Shown: positions 23,489-36,105 of the stretch, in pieces | How the letters are laid out: every line of letters begins with the position of its first letter | Position numbering within the stretch: position 1 is the first letter of the stretch | From: Pinus tabuliformis | Lineage: Eukaryota > Streptophyta > Pinopsida > Pinales > Pinaceae | Direction of reading: 5' to 3' | NCBI GenBank assembly: GCA_031772625.1 | Contig: CM062810.1 | Span: forward strand, 705,596,358 to 705,660,357 | Length of the DNA stretch: 64,000 bases | Position numbers and translations under genes: made by a program | The notes under the pieces: generated by a model | Told to the model about the DNA's origin: nothing | The model's database searches: none | Seen by the model: only the letters and a program-made list of their open reading frames with translations

Positions 23489-23932
23489 TCATAGATGTTC
23501 TTTATGTTCCTCCAGATTCTTGGAATACACCAAGATATCGTCAATGAAAATGTGGACAAATTTATCTAGAAAGGGGTTACAAATCCCATTAATCATCCTC
23601 ATAAATGTGGTTGAAGCATTAGTGAGTCCAAAGGGAAGAAATACAAACTTGTAATGACTGTAACGGGTCTGAAACATTGTTTTATATATATCCTCATCTT
23701 TAATATGGATCTGGCGATAGCCAAACTGTAAATTGACCTTTGAAAATACGACCACACCCTTAACTTGGTCAAATAAATCGTAATTTCGGGGTAAGGGATA
23801 CTTGTTTTTAACAGTTAATTTATTCACTTGCGTGTGATCTATGCATAACCACATAATACCATCCTTTTTCTTCACAAATAGAACTGGGCCCCCCCAAGAG
23901 GACACGCTGGGTCTAATGTAACCCTTGTCCAA
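23489..23932 (-). pseudogene. Element D reverse transcriptase
   Basis: Begins [23 protein letters not shown] and continues through [56 protein letters not shown] and [13 protein letters not shown] is the catalytic YxDD box. The usual FSKIDL reads FSKVNL, so the first catalytic Asp is replaced by Asn. Downstream RT thumb coding (23170-23480) continues in broken frames. Confidence 0.9.
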
Positions 23933-24289
23933 TAATTCTTGAAGCTACATTTTTAATTCAATTAACTCTGGGACACTCATTATATAAGGAACCTTGGAAA
24001 CAGGAGCTGCCCTAGGAATCAATTCAATAGTAAAATCTAGGTTCCTTTTGAGTGGCAGTCGTGGAATTTCTTCTAGAAAAACATCCTTATATTCTTGAAC
24101 AATCAGTATGTTGCCCAAAATAGATAATTTACCTTATGAGTTAGTGTATCCTACCTGGACTTCATAAATTCGACAGCGTTTTCGCATGCTTTTCCCTAAC
24201 TGATGAGCTGTAATGGGTCTCAATTTAACTTCTCTTTTAACACCCTGAATTTCTACTATGACACCATTATTAGACAGGGAGTTAATGGT

Positions 24290-24780
24290 CTTTCCATTAT
24301 AGTCCATTAAGGTCCAATGTCATTCTAACCAGTCCATACCTATCAACACGTCATGGGATCCTAAGGGCACCACATTTAACCAGGCATTAATCTGTTGTCC
24401 CACCAAATCAATTACATAGTCATCTATTTTTGCATTGACTCTTCTCTTAGCTCTGGTTGCTAGCTAAACCAACCAAGGATTTTTGAATTTTATACTTGTT
24501 AAATGACATAAATCAATAATTCTCAACTTAGGCTTGGACCCAGGTCTATCAAAATGGAAACATGATGGTTGGATATTTTACCTTCCAGCTCCACCATCGA
24601 TGGTTGATATTCTTCTGTTCGATATTCTAGCGCTGCATTAATCCTTGGTATGTTCCTTGCCAAATCAACAACAATAGAAGCTTATTGAACATTGTAACTG
24701 GTTCCGATCTCCCTCGATGGGGACAGTTCTTGTAGTAATGGGGTTCTCCGCAACCCCAACATTACAAAGGGGATTTAGGA
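24290..24780 (-). pseudogene. Element D zinc knuckle and aspartic protease
   Basis: The zinc knuckle near 24690-24775 reads CWGCGEPHYYKNC, a Cx2Cx3Hx4C arrangement. The protease follows, with VSILIDPGS (the active-site Asp-Ser/Thr-Gly now Asp-Pro-Gly), VVPLGSHDVLIGMDWLE and internal stops. It was found by reading the frames directly; no long open frame remains. Confidence 0.7.
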
Positions 24781-24989
24781 ATTTGATTAGTTTCCATTTT
24801 AGTGGAAGCTTCGCTTTGTTTTACTTCACTGTGGGGCCTATCCCTCTGCTGGCTTTTATTTATGGACCCACCTGGTCCTTTCCGCCCTAGGTACCTGATA
24901 CTAGCATTCCTCATGCCTTTGCGGGTTGACAAATTCCTTTCTCCCTTCTTACCAATTCAATTTTTGGTACCTTCACGTTTCTGTTTCAT

Positions 24990-25560
24990 CTATTGATAGT
25001 AGATCCGAGCCTTCCTAACTACGTCATCCATCATTTTGGGATTGTAAAATTCCAACTTCTCCTTCATATGGCTCAGTAAACTACTGATGAAGCGTTGGAC
25101 TTTAGCCTTCTCTTCCAAAATATATGGAACATATCTCAATAAAGAGGTGAAATTAGCTATGAACTCATCCATAGATTGTTTTCCTAGTCTCAGATCATGA
25201 AACTCTTTTGCCTTGTCATCTTAGAATCAATATCCTTGACTGTTTTAATTTCTTCCCACCACAAGGTGGCCTTACCCTACAACTGATATACTGCTAATTT
25301 GGCCTTCAAATTATCCTCATATTCATGTATTTGAAAGTATTTGTTCATGATGATTAACCATGCCTCTGTTGCTTCCTAAGCCTCTCTGTTGTATATTGGT
25401 GGTTTGATATTATTAAATTCCCCTTGAAGCTTAGTTTTCTGTATCTTAAATTATTTTTTATCAGGTACATTATCCAAATCTCCTTCATGGCCGGTTCGGC
25501 CTCCCTCCAACTCTGGACATTCCTCTTGTTATCTATGTGACTCAATTATGTTTTCCTCAT
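24990..25560 (-). pseudogene. Element D gag
   Basis: Broken minus-strand frames contain LQGEFNNIKPPIYN, EATEAWLIIMNKYFQIHEY, KLAVYQL and GKATLWWEEIK, then MDEFIANFTSLLRYVPYILEE and FISSLLSHMKEKLE. These match the usual retrotransposon gag order. Stops interrupt it several times. Confidence 0.8.
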
Positions 25561-25883
25561 CCTCACTGGGATTAGGATTTGTTTGATTCTACCTATAAGA
25601 TAGACTTTTCATAATCTTCTCCTGCTCCAATCGTAATATTTCGTTGCCTTCTCATAAATTTAGTATCTCAGCCCGTAATTTCTAGACTGTCACCAGTAGT
25701 GCAACATTGGTGTTCTAATGTGGTTCTCCCAGCTATACCCACACCTCTGGGTTATGCCCGGTCGTCGCTCGAGAGGGGGAAGATCCTACTCCTCATCACA
25801 AGATGAGTCAGTGTTCTTCCTTTGTGAAACACAATTTACTTTTGTTATACTACAATTACTATTCAGGCCTCAGTGTGGAACCT

Positions 25884-25898
25884 GAGGCTCTGATACCA
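25884..25898 (-). promoter_or_regulatory. Element D primer binding site
   Basis: Minus-strand TGGTATCAGAGCCTC, two bases inside the 5' LTR, is a perfect initiator-Met tRNA primer site. Confidence 0.9.
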
Positions 25899-25900
25899 AT

Positions 25901-28709
25901 TGTAACAGTGACTTATGACAACTCATAACAGAAAAAATAAAAAATCAATTAATTATTATAATATCTGCACGGTAATTGGATATTTATGTTCCTAAGTACT
26001 CTTTCTAGTTACTGCTCTTAATACATAAAAATGTAGCCTATACAGATGTCATATGGTTTACAGTAGAGATGGAGATGGTGATATTGGTTTCACTGTAATT
26101 GAATGGTATATTAAACATATTGTACGACGTCCCTCCAGACTCTTCCAATCATATACCCAGCTGATGGATAGGTATCCACTCCCTTCACCGTCGGTCTTGG
26201 GGTTGACCATCCTAAGGCTCCAAGGGAATGTGATGGTTTTTGGTCTACCCACCCTTCACAACTAGGCTCATTCAGTCACCCGTCTGCTGCGCTGATGGGG
26301 AGGCTCTGCTACTCCCTCCAGCAAGGAATCCTCTCCAGGTCTATGCGAATGCTTTCTATTCTTCCACAGAGTTGTTGGAACTCGACTGCACCATCTGTTA
26401 GCTTGAATTACACCTTTATCTTGCAGACTCTATTATAGTTTTCGTTGGAGTTGTAGGGATTGATGCGACCTTGGAGTCTCTCCTAGCTTGAAACCTCTCC
26501 TCAGCTTCAAGGTGACCCCTCTTCCATTATTCAATTTTCTTCCTACAAACTTTCTCCAACATGCACTAAACATCCTCTCGTTATTTGCAGTGTATCATTG
26601 TTAAGGACATCTCACTTTGCCAGGATTATGGTTCCCCATCCACATGGTTTCCGTGTATCTCAGCAAGGCCACAACTGAAGAACCTCAACATTTTCATGGG
26701 TAACAAATCTTCCTTCCCTTTATTCAGGATTTGAGCTAGTCACCATGAATTTTCCTTTGTCTTTTCTGCTTGTAAGAAATTCATTGTTATTATTCTAGGG
26801 ACCGCAGCGTAGAGGTGGTTTCCCACTACTTCTCTTCGACAGGCCCCTATATCTATGGCAGTAGCCATTACTATTAGTGCTCAGCCAGATGTGGTTTCTA
26901 TTTTTGTACTCTCTTTATCAATAATCAAATGTAAGGTCTGAATCCTGAGAGCCTTAGGAGACCTATTACCATAACATTTAGAGAGGGAGGGTTTCATAAC
27001 CAGCTAAAGTCGTAGGCAGATTTAACAATTTTAAGGATTATGTAATTTTGTTACTGAGTTTTGCTTTGGGAAACTTCATTCGATGGAAGGTAAAACCTTA
27101 TGTTTCTTAATGACTACAATTAATTAATATAAGGGTTTTATTCTGCTTCTTTTAAATCTATTGTTCTACATTCATTCATTTACATAATGCAGATATTGAT
27201 ATTGCATAGGTTTTCCTTTGATACTCAGACTCGTAGTGAAAATTCTGTTAGTATTTTATTGTTAATAAAAAGATGGGTTAATTTCTGTTTTGTTCTTTCC
27301 AACTATTAGATATAAAGTCTTCCTTATGTTTACTATACTTTCGAACCTGTGTTGGTTTTTAACTCAGCTTTATAACTTCTTCATTTCTCTTAATTGGCGT
27401 GGTTACAATAGGTTAAGCTACCAAACTCATTTAGTATTCTCACAGAGAGTTGTTCCTATGGCTGTCGTTGACAGTTCAACACGGGAATGGCCCTAAATGT
27501 AAGCATTCACCTAGAGTTCCAAGTCTGTTATACGAACCCAATAACCTTAATAATTATCAGTTTACACTGATTAGTTATTCTATTAAGAGTCTGTGACGCC
27601 TACTTACCATAATGACAATTCTTCCTTTTAGATATCAAAACAGCACAGATAATTTCATAAATTGACCCTTCTGTTGTATTCGAACACAACCCAGAACCAC
27701 TCTTTCATCTTTCCCACAAGGTCTCGTCTAAAGGGGTAAATCTAGGTAAGAACCCTTATGTTAACCCTACTGATACCAACATGCACTTATCAGGTTTTTA
27801 TAGCTCGACAAGGGCTTCTAGATTTAACAATAGTTCCACAGTTATCAAACATGGTTTCTGTTAGTCGCATGAACTAATAATCACTAGTTACTAAATATAT
27901 ATGATGCTTTAGTTTCCAATACTAAGGCAAAAATAAAATGTTTACACAGGTGTAGACACAGAGACATGAATACCCTGGCAGTAATTACCACATTCATTTA
28001 TCAACTAATAATATAAGAAAATCATTACATTACGTGGTACAGTTTAATTAGGCAGCAACAAATATTTCTGTCACACAATTTATCCATTAAGCACCCATTG
28101 TTCATTTCTTGGGGAATTTACATTTCTTAAAAAAAAAACGAGCAACAAGAGTTCTAACTCAACACGACTGCTAGAAATAAACTTCCAAAATAACATAAAT
28201 TCTACTTATCTACAATTATGGAAATATATTGTGTGAGTGTGCCCAGGATGAGACCATTCTACCCTACCAACGGAACTAGCTATTACGTTCAGGTTCCCTC
28301 CCGAGCAATTTTTTGACAAATTTGGAGGTAACGAGTCTCGGCTACTCTTCCATACCACAAGAGACTAGTCCAGTCTCGAATCTTATAAAACAATATGATT
28401 GGAAAGATTTCCACTATCCCTCAACCAGCTCTAGAAATAATTCCACATTTCTAATCTATCCTTCTTCCTCAAGCGGTTTCTTTGCTGGTTCCCCCTCCCC
28501 TGCCCTAGTCCCTCCGGAGCCTTTTTATCTCCAGGAATTTTGGCAAAAGGAAACTGAATAGTAATTGCCTCCCACTGTTTCAAAACTACTTTATCTTATC
28601 ATGAAATCATCATTATGTTTTGACTCTAATCATTTCCCAAAATTACATAACAAAACCTCATTACTAATTATTATAATTGTCTATTTTATTCTTTTCAAAA
28701 TTATAAAAG
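25901..28709 (-). repeat. Element D 5' LTR, outer end deleted
   Basis: Starts TGTAACAGTGACTTATGAC and follows the 3' LTR closely until TTCAAAATTATAAAAGA at about 28709. There the match stops about 65 bp short of the LTR end, and element E sequence begins. The final TGGTTACA is therefore missing. Confidence 0.85.
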
Positions 28710-30028
28710 AATATCCGAGGGGTGTTCAGTACCGAATTCATCTTCCTGAACTAACACCATTCCGATGGTGGAATGGGAGGCGGCGAGATACAAGAAGTAG
28801 TCCTGGTTGTAGTTGGGAGGATGCAATAACGGTGCATGGGTCAACGAGTGTTTTAGTGCATCAAAAGATTTATCAGCTATCTCATCCCAAAAGAATGGAG
28901 TATTCTGTTTCAACAACTGGGTAAAACACTTTGTGATCTCGACGTAATTAGGAATAAATCGACGTAAAACGTTTGCTTTCCCTTGCAAACTTTGGAGTTT
29001 GCGAAGACTCGAAGGAGGAGGAAATTTGACAATAGCTTCAACCTTTGAGGGATTGACACGAATGCCGGCTTTCGAAACAAAAAACCACAGTAACCGACCC
29101 GTTTCTATACAGAAAACACACTTGTCTGGATTCAACCTAATTCGATAATGCCTACACCTCATAAAGATTGCTCGTAAATGGATGAGATGATCAGCTCGAT
29201 GTAATGAATGAGCATGTAAGTCATCGAGATAGGGTTGCACAATGTGCCTAATGTCATAAAACACGTAAGACATGGCTCTTTGAAAAGTTGCTCCGGCGTT
29301 CTTGAGCCCAAAAGGTAATTTGTAATAAGCAAATGTCCCCCATGGACAAATGAAAGCCATTTTTGGTTGATCAGCAGGTAGAATATTGATTTGATTGTAT
29401 CCAGAAAAACCATCATGAAGGAGAATATTTCACTGCCGGCACAATCATCAATGATTTGATCGATATAGGGAGTTGGGTAATTGTCTTTTGGACAGGCTTG
29501 ATTAATTTCCCTAGAATCGATACATATTCTTATTGTCCCTTGTTTTTTGTTAACAGGAACAATATTCGATACCCAATCCGTTAACAGAATCGGATAAATG
29601 AAACCTGCTTTAAGTCATTTTTCAACTTCTACTTTAATAGCAGCAGCTTTTCGCGGGTGGATCTGACGCAAACGTTGCCGGACGGGTTTAGCATCCGGGT
29701 AAGTTTTGATTTCATGAGCAAGAATTGCTGGGTCAATTCCTGGCATTTCCTCATATGACCAGGCAAACACGTCGCGGAATTCTTGAAATAGGGCCTTATA
29801 TGTTTGAATTTCATCTTCCGAACAAGAGGTGCCTATATGAATGTTTTCAACAATTCCAGGCTTAACCAAAATATCAATAGGAATAGTTCGAGAAATGTTT
29901 CCCAAATTTAACTCTGAATTAGGATTTTTCATTGGATTCTGAGGTTCCTTGACATATTCAGTCGTAAAAATAGATGAAAAATCATTTTCAAAACGATCAC
30001 TCTCAGGTAAAAACGAAGATCTTCCCAT
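28710..30028 (-). pseudogene. Element E reverse transcriptase and start of RNase H
   Basis: 29615-30028 encodes the RT start: ETYKALFQEFRDVFAWSYEEMPG-type text and PVRQRLRQIHPRKAAAIK. 28701-29360 encodes GTFAYYKLPFGLKNAGATFQRAM, the catalytic box YLDD, LNPDKCVF, GIRVNPSKVEAI and SLQGKANVLRRFIPN, then RNase H text ASHSTIGMVLVQEDEFGTEHP. The last codons run into element D's LTR, marking the truncation. The pieces between 29360 and 29615 are in other frames. Confidence 0.9.
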
Positions 30029-30471
30029 GATAAATCATCGACACATAGGATTTCACGAATTTGCTCATCAGTGTGGACAAGTTTGGAAAACGTTGTTGAA
30101 TCTGAGTTTGATATTGAAAGTGATTCCTCATGGACCACATTCATTAAGTCAATTTTGGTTGAAGAAGGGTCGGAAAACGACTACACGGCCTGATACGCAA
30201 TTCCATATGGACTCAAAGGCATAACATCACCAAATGAGTCTATCTCAGATTCGGAAGGTACGATCCAAGGATCATCATAAAAAATAGTGTGTGACGAAAT
30301 CATATGAATGGTTGCAGTAGAAGATGATGCGTTGATAGGAGGAAAAGGAAAAGTTCCTAGTAAACCAAAATCTTTAACTAGTCCTACTCCAACATCCTTA
30401 TACGGGATAGTTGTTTTGCCGACATGCTGAATACTTTTAGAAGAGGCTGGGTCGGATGAAAAGTAAGTCAG

Positions 30472-30840
30472 CTAGTCTATAGTTATGATCTTTCCATTAT
30501 GAGGGAACTTTATAAGCCGAAAGACCGATGAAACGACAGCTGTCATAGTGTAAGACCAACTACGACCCAAGAGAAGGTTGTAATCTAGAGGGGCATCAAC
30601 CACCTCCACATCTAGATTAATAGTTTTGCCTTCAACCCCTATACGTAAATCCTGTAGAATTCCAAAAGGATGAAACCCACGGCCATCAAAGGCCTTTAGA
30701 ATCGTCGGGGATTGATTTAGCGTAGGAGAACCAAGCGATCTCCAACACTGTGTCGACATAATACACGTTGAGGCTCCCTCATCAATCACAATGCTATAAC
30801 AAGGTCTATTTTTGACTAACACTGGGATCTGGAAAGCCAT
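30472..30840 (-). pseudogene. Element E aspartic protease
   Basis: 122 open codons: IPVLVKNRPCYSIVIDEGAST, FHPFGILQDLRIGV, DAPLDYNLLLGRSWSY and VFRLIKFPHNGKI. The active site reads Asp-Glu-Gly instead of Asp-Ser/Thr-Gly, exactly as in element B (IIDEGAS). It shares the gag frame and is separated from it by one TAG at 30898-30900. The region between it and the RT (30030-30470) is frame-shifted. Confidence 0.85.
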
Positions 30841-30897
30841 TTGATGAGGTAAGCGCGGTGTACTATTTTCTAGATAAAAAATTATAAGGTTCGAGTC

Positions 30898-32541
30898 CTA
30901 AACGTCAACAGCTCCTATAGCCGACAATAGTAATTTACGCTGCGCTGGACATGATTGCAACACTTCCAAAGCTGACATTGCTGAAGGTGAAACAACCAAA
31001 TCTTCAACAATGTTATAGTTCTGAGCCGCTCTCGCATGTGGATTGAAAGCTAACTTTCGAAGTATACCCTTGGCGGGCGGTTTGATTACTAAGTCTGGGT
31101 TAGGTTTCTCGATCTGTAGTGTATCGGAACTGGGAGTTGAAGCTGATGGGTTCAAATGAGAAGATTTTTCTTCTTTACCATCAACAGGACTTTTACTTCC
31201 ATAATCATGCGATCGAGTCGCAATCCTAACATGGGACATCATCATTATGGGTTCTTCGGAGGCATTTGAGGAAGAACCTATCATCTTACTGTCTTGACTA
31301 GGAAAAGGATCCTTCAAAACAACAGGCGTTTGGGAACCTTTGATAATTTTCACAACCTTTGCACGATGAGGGTAGTCTCTTGTAAAATGCTCTTCGTCAC
31401 AAATGAGACAAGGATAACGAGGTTTGCGTTTCTCATCAGTTGATTATGCTTTTTCTGGTTTCTCTTTCGAATTTTTATCTATTTTATTTTTCTTCTTCCA
31501 TTTCTTCTTACCGCCGGATTTTGATTTGGCTGTAGATGACTCTACAACATGAATATCGGCGGAAATTTCCGCGGAAGAATCTCCTGTTGGGGAATCTTGT
31601 AAAGTTATGATAGGAGAAGAAGTCTTGGAAGATTTCTTCTTACTTTTGGTATTAACCGTACCAATCATACCATCAGTGGCATGAGACCCTGAAGGAGCTG
31701 CAGCTATTTGACTTTGTTTAGGAAGATCGGGGATTTTCTCGTGTAATGTACTTGACTGCATATAAACTAAGTCAAGGTATTGAGCTTGAGCAATTACTTG
31801 CTCTTCAGTAACGACTCCGGCCTTAGCTACATCCTCAGTGATCTTCAGTAATAAAGATTTTACAAACCATTTAGCTAAAATCTGATCCAGAATAAAAACC
31901 TTCACTATATGCCATCGACGTCTCCATTCATGAATGTGATGTGAAATGTAAGTGGACCTTGACTACTTTAATGAAGTTAATAATTCCGTGCCATTGTCAT
32001 ATCTGACTGGCAACTAAAAATGAGTTAAAAACGAAGTAGCTAACTGACTAAAGTTATAAAAAGTGGCTCGCCATAACTCAATGTACCACTTGGCCGCAAG
32101 ACCAATTAGAGTGCACTGGAAAAGCCTTAAACGGATTGAATCATCTAAAATGGAATTAGACGCACACCAGAGGTGATAAGTCATCACATGGTTCGACGGG
32201 TCCTCTCCTGATTTTCCTCCAAACTTAGGAATATCACTAGGCAACTTATTCGGCATTGGTAGCCAAAAGGGAAGATAGTTAATGGGATCGTTCGTAAGGC
32301 GCGATGAGTCAAGCAAGTCCAAAGTTACGATAAACGGTAACTGATGATTAGGGTCCCTGAAACCTTGGGTCATGAGACCAGCCCCAGGAGGAGGATATCC
32401 AGGATAACTAGGAATTGGAATTGCATTTGGGATATTATATCCTCCCGGAAAACCAGGATTAACCGGACCGTACTGGGGTTGTTGAGGTTGCTGATATGTA
32501 TACCCAGGGTACAGTTGATATTGATAGATTGGTTGTTGCAC
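30898..32541 (-). pseudogene. Element E gag core and zinc knuckle
   Basis: One reading frame with stop codons at about 32014, 31906-31910, 31444 and 31354. The gag core shows DIPKFGGKSGEDPSNHVMTYHLWC...RLFQCTLIGLAAKWYIEL..FYNFSQLATSFLTHF. A Lys-rich stretch follows near 31480, then the zinc knuckle CLICDEEHFTRDY near 31390-31430, whose final Cys is replaced by Tyr. No frameshift is needed over the whole segment. Confidence 0.85.
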
Positions 32542-34008
32542 AGCAGGACCGAATTGGTACTGCCCCTGGTACGGTTGATAAGTAAATTGAGGTTGACTTG
32601 TGACAACCGTACTTGGGCCAGGTTGTCCTACAAGAATTTGAACCGAAGTCTAAATTGTGGATCCAGACTGAGGTAAAGATGTCTGAGGAGTTGATACAGG
32701 AACAGTAGAAACCGGAGCTGTCGATACTCTAGAAGTAGGTGGGGTAGATTGAACAGATGTTGCAGCAGTTGCAACAGTCGTTTGAGGCGGAGTACGAGGC
32801 ATACTAGGCCCAGACTGAGAAACTACAGAAGGTGCAGAAGTTTGAATAGTAGACTAGACAGGTTGTTGGGGTGAACCAGAAACCAAGGGTTGTCGAGTTT
32901 TAGATGACAACTATACATTCGGTTGCAAGATCTGTTGAGTTTGAGATGGATCCCACACTAAGTTCATTCCGGGGTACGGACCATAACCAGGTTGAGGGTA
33001 GGGTTGATAATTCAAAGGTACATTTCCAGCTCCTTGGACATATGATTGACCGGAGGGTGGTTGGAAACCTTGGGTTGGGTACTGACCTTGAGGTTGATAA
33101 CCTTGAGGCATGTACTGATACTGGGGTTGACCTTGAGGTACATATTGATACTGGGGTTGACCTTGAGGTACATATTGATTCTGGGGTTGACCTTGAGGAA
33201 CGTACTATCCCGTAGGTATGTACTGTCCTTGAGGTTTCCCCCCAGGCGGAAATTGGGTACCTTGAGGTTGCCCCCCAAGTGATAATTGAGGACTTTGAGG
33301 CTGCCCCCCAGGTGGTAGCTGGCCACCTTGAGGTTGAGGATTAGGAATAGTACATGACATCATAATAATATCTTCTACACTCAATGGCTTAGTTCCATTA
33401 TTTCCAGTTAATAACCCTTGTTCAATAGGTTGAGGAGATGCTCCCGAAAAAGTACCAGTAAGTGACTGATACCTAGAGGGAACATAACGACCACCGTATA
33501 AAAAGGTTTCTGGAGATTGAGAAAACATGGATGACTGTCTGGACATATTTAACCGAGGATAGTAACCCCTAGGTGTTGGGTGAAAAGGAATGCGAGGTGG
33601 TGAAAAACTTAGTCCTAGGTTTTCCAAAAAATTGGTCAATGAAAGATACCAAGCATTGCTCCTAGGTGGACCGTAAAAGATTGATTCACGCTCCCTAAGT
33701 TCTATAACAGGTTGATTTTCAGGGATAGGGATACCTTCTTCTTCTGGAGTAGCAAGTTCTTCAATAGCTATTAGTCCAGAAGGAAGATTCTGGGTAATTA
33801 TTCTTTCTACCCTGGGTGAACCAGGACCACTAGAAGTTGGAGAGGTGAATCCCAATGTTGGCATAGTAGGAAATTCAGTTTCAGGTTCAGATATATTAGG
33901 TTCCTCACCTAAATCACTAGTAGATGAAAAACTACCAGTAACTTCGAAAACAGAAACAGATTGTGGATTATAATCTGCTACTAGAGCTTGATAATTAGGA
34001 TGTACCAC
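32542..34008 (-). pseudogene. Element E gag N-terminal extension, Gln/Pro/Gly-rich with 10-residue repeats
   Basis: In the same frame as the gag core. It starts near 34008 with an acidic/Ser part, then runs into repeats of YVPQGQPQYQ and PPGGQPQGxQ at 33040-33340, coded by a 30-bp tandem DNA repeat. Further Gln/Pro/Tyr-rich text follows to 32542. TAG stops at 33205-33207 and 32911-32913 and others break it. Such extensions are unusual in length; the composition is like disordered, self-associating proteins. Function is not known. Confidence 0.75.
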
Positions 34009-36084
34009 TAGAGAAGACTCTCCTTCTTTAGGTGACCCAAATGTATTGTCTTTAGGAGTTACAAGGGCTCGTAACCCTTTAGGCTAGCTCGGTGAAAACT
34101 CAGGAGGTTGGCCCCGAAGTCTAGGGGACTTCCTCGATAATTTAGCCACGATTAAATATTTTAACTACTTCACACGCAAACAAAGAAAAATCTCAATGAA
34201 AACCACCTAAAGTCTCTAAAGAACCAAACAATTTTGAATCACGTGCCTAAAGAATCTAGGAGATCAAACCAGACACAAACAGTAACTTTCCGTACTGAAA
34301 ACACTAGTTGGTGATGAAATCCAACGTCGCAGAGTTCAATACAGAAATGGCGGTTGGAACAGTTACCCAGGCAACCTGCTTAATGAATAGACTGGCACAA
34401 GTTTCTCCACTAAACCATCTCGAGTGAAGAGAACCCCCCAGAAAATCCAAGTGAGTCTAGCCAACGTCTGCTCCAGGTACAGTGGGATCTTCCCTCCACC
34501 ATCACCTTAGGAAAGAATCCTATAGAATATGATCACTATGGTTACCAACGGAAACAAATATACCTGGGGGAACAGTCTACGATCCGATACGCACGCAAGG
34601 CTAGAGTAGCAAGCTCAATCCCCTTGAAGGCTCCTTGACATAATCCAAGGTTTACCAACAAGTGACCCCAGGCTCCTCGACAATGGTTAATCTGAGGTTT
34701 ACCGTTTTTAATACGTGAATATCTGGCGTTGTTCCCAATGAGGAAGGATTGATTCCCACACTGGTTCGGACACGATCTCGTGCTTCTCCTTTAAGAGGAG
34801 CTTTCCCAGAGCATAGATGTAACAATTGGATTTTTCTCCTACTGCAAGATACAGCTACTTGTTTGTTTTTCTATCTTGGAGAGTTAATTACTTCCTACTC
34901 CAAGATACTAGCCTAAGCTATGTTGGTGTAATAGAGCCCTCGAAATAAAAAGATTACTAGATAGATTTTACTTTAAGCGTTATTTTTATTGGTTTTTCTT
35001 TAAGTCAAGAGGTGCGGAGATGAAACTTATGGTGTGAAGACTCGACTTGAAATCACTAAAAAAATGCACTTAAGATGATAAGCAATCTTTTCCCTTCAAC
35101 GAATTTCTATCTAGGAAAGAGTTGAGAATGCAAATGCTTGTAAAAACAAATCTTTTCCTTAACAAACAAATCAAAAGAAGAGCCTTTTTTTTTTCCAATG
35201 CACTAAAAAACGAGACAACTAGTTATGCTCACGAAAATTTCCCTTTTCTTTCAAACACTCAAATACTACAAAAACAAACCTTTTCCAAAAGAGATTTTTT
35301 TATTTTTATAAAACACTCAAAACTGTGGAAAAATCTAATCTTGAGATCTATAAATTCTAAGAACTATTTGAAGTAAAAGCTTACAAGATTTCTTTTCAAG
35401 GACGTTTTACTTAGCTATAAGCAAACTAAGGACTAATTTGTCCAGAATCACAAATCAGTCAAAAAACAACCAATTTTTGTTTTCTTTTCTAAAAATGAAA
35501 TCCAAAACTTTTAACACAAGTCTTTTCGAAGTTTCGCAAGAGAAACACAAGATGGATTCCTCAACAAAGGCAGATTTTGCAAATGGTCAGACTCATAAGA
35601 AGGCCAGTAAAAACCAAGGTGATCTGAGGCTTCTAAGGCTTGTAAGCTCTGAGCTACTACAAGACCAAAATGAAAATCAAGCCCGACAACCAAAACTTCT
35701 AGGAATTTCACCTAAAACCCTAATACCAATGAAATTAACCTAAGAAAATTTCCTGACAAGTCACATGTAGGTCTGGGCAGAGACAAAAACGCCTAAACAA
35801 ATTCTAAGCTGACTGAAAGAGAAAATCTTAAGTTTTTCAAAAAAATTTGACAGGGTCCGCAGGCCCGCAGTCCACACAGGTGTGGTACCGCTCTGTGTGT
35901 AAAGCAAAAGTGAGGACAGGTCCGCACTGTGTTACAAGCAGAGGGTGCGGTCCTTTCCCAAAAGTATGAAAATTAAAAAATAATCCAAGATCTACTAAAT
36001 CTACCCAATTCCACACACAACAAGCCAAAAACAGAAACAAAAACACAATTTCTCAAGTCAAAGTAAAGCAAATCAAGAAATCAA
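34009..36084 (-). mobile_element. Element E leader, non-coding
   Basis: About 2.1 kb between primer site and gag with no convincing gene. Around 35850-35960 it holds GC-rich short repeats (GTCCGCA, GGTGCGG, CACACAGGTGTG) related in style to those in the LTR at 36540-36650. ORFs at 35122-35743 lie on the wrong strand. Long leaders are usual in this lineage. Confidence 0.6.
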
Positions 36085-36103
36085 GTCCCCAGTCTGGTCG
36101 CCA
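36085..36103 (-). promoter_or_regulatory. Element E primer binding site
   Basis: Minus-strand TGGCGACCAGACTGGGGAC, two bases inside the LTR end GTGTGACA. Confidence 0.88.
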
Positions 36104-36105
36104 TT

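Larger units (their letters stand above)
18134..28709 (-). mobile_element. Element D: Ty3/gypsy retrotransposon with ~3-kb LTRs
   Basis: A 10.6-kb element. On the minus strand it runs 5' LTR (25901-28709, outer end missing), tRNA-iMet primer site, gag, zinc knuckle, protease, RT, RNase H, integrase, polypurine tract and 3' LTR (18134-21131). The wording of RT and of the integrase tail ([25 protein letters not shown]...HNVFHVSLL) is that of plant chromoviruses. Frameshifts and stops abound, and catalytic residues are changed in RT and integrase. Confidence 0.9.

Noticed and set aside
30472-34008. A proline/glutamine-rich host gene
   Set aside because: It shares one frame with a zinc knuckle and an aspartic protease followed by RT, so it is a retrotransposon gag.
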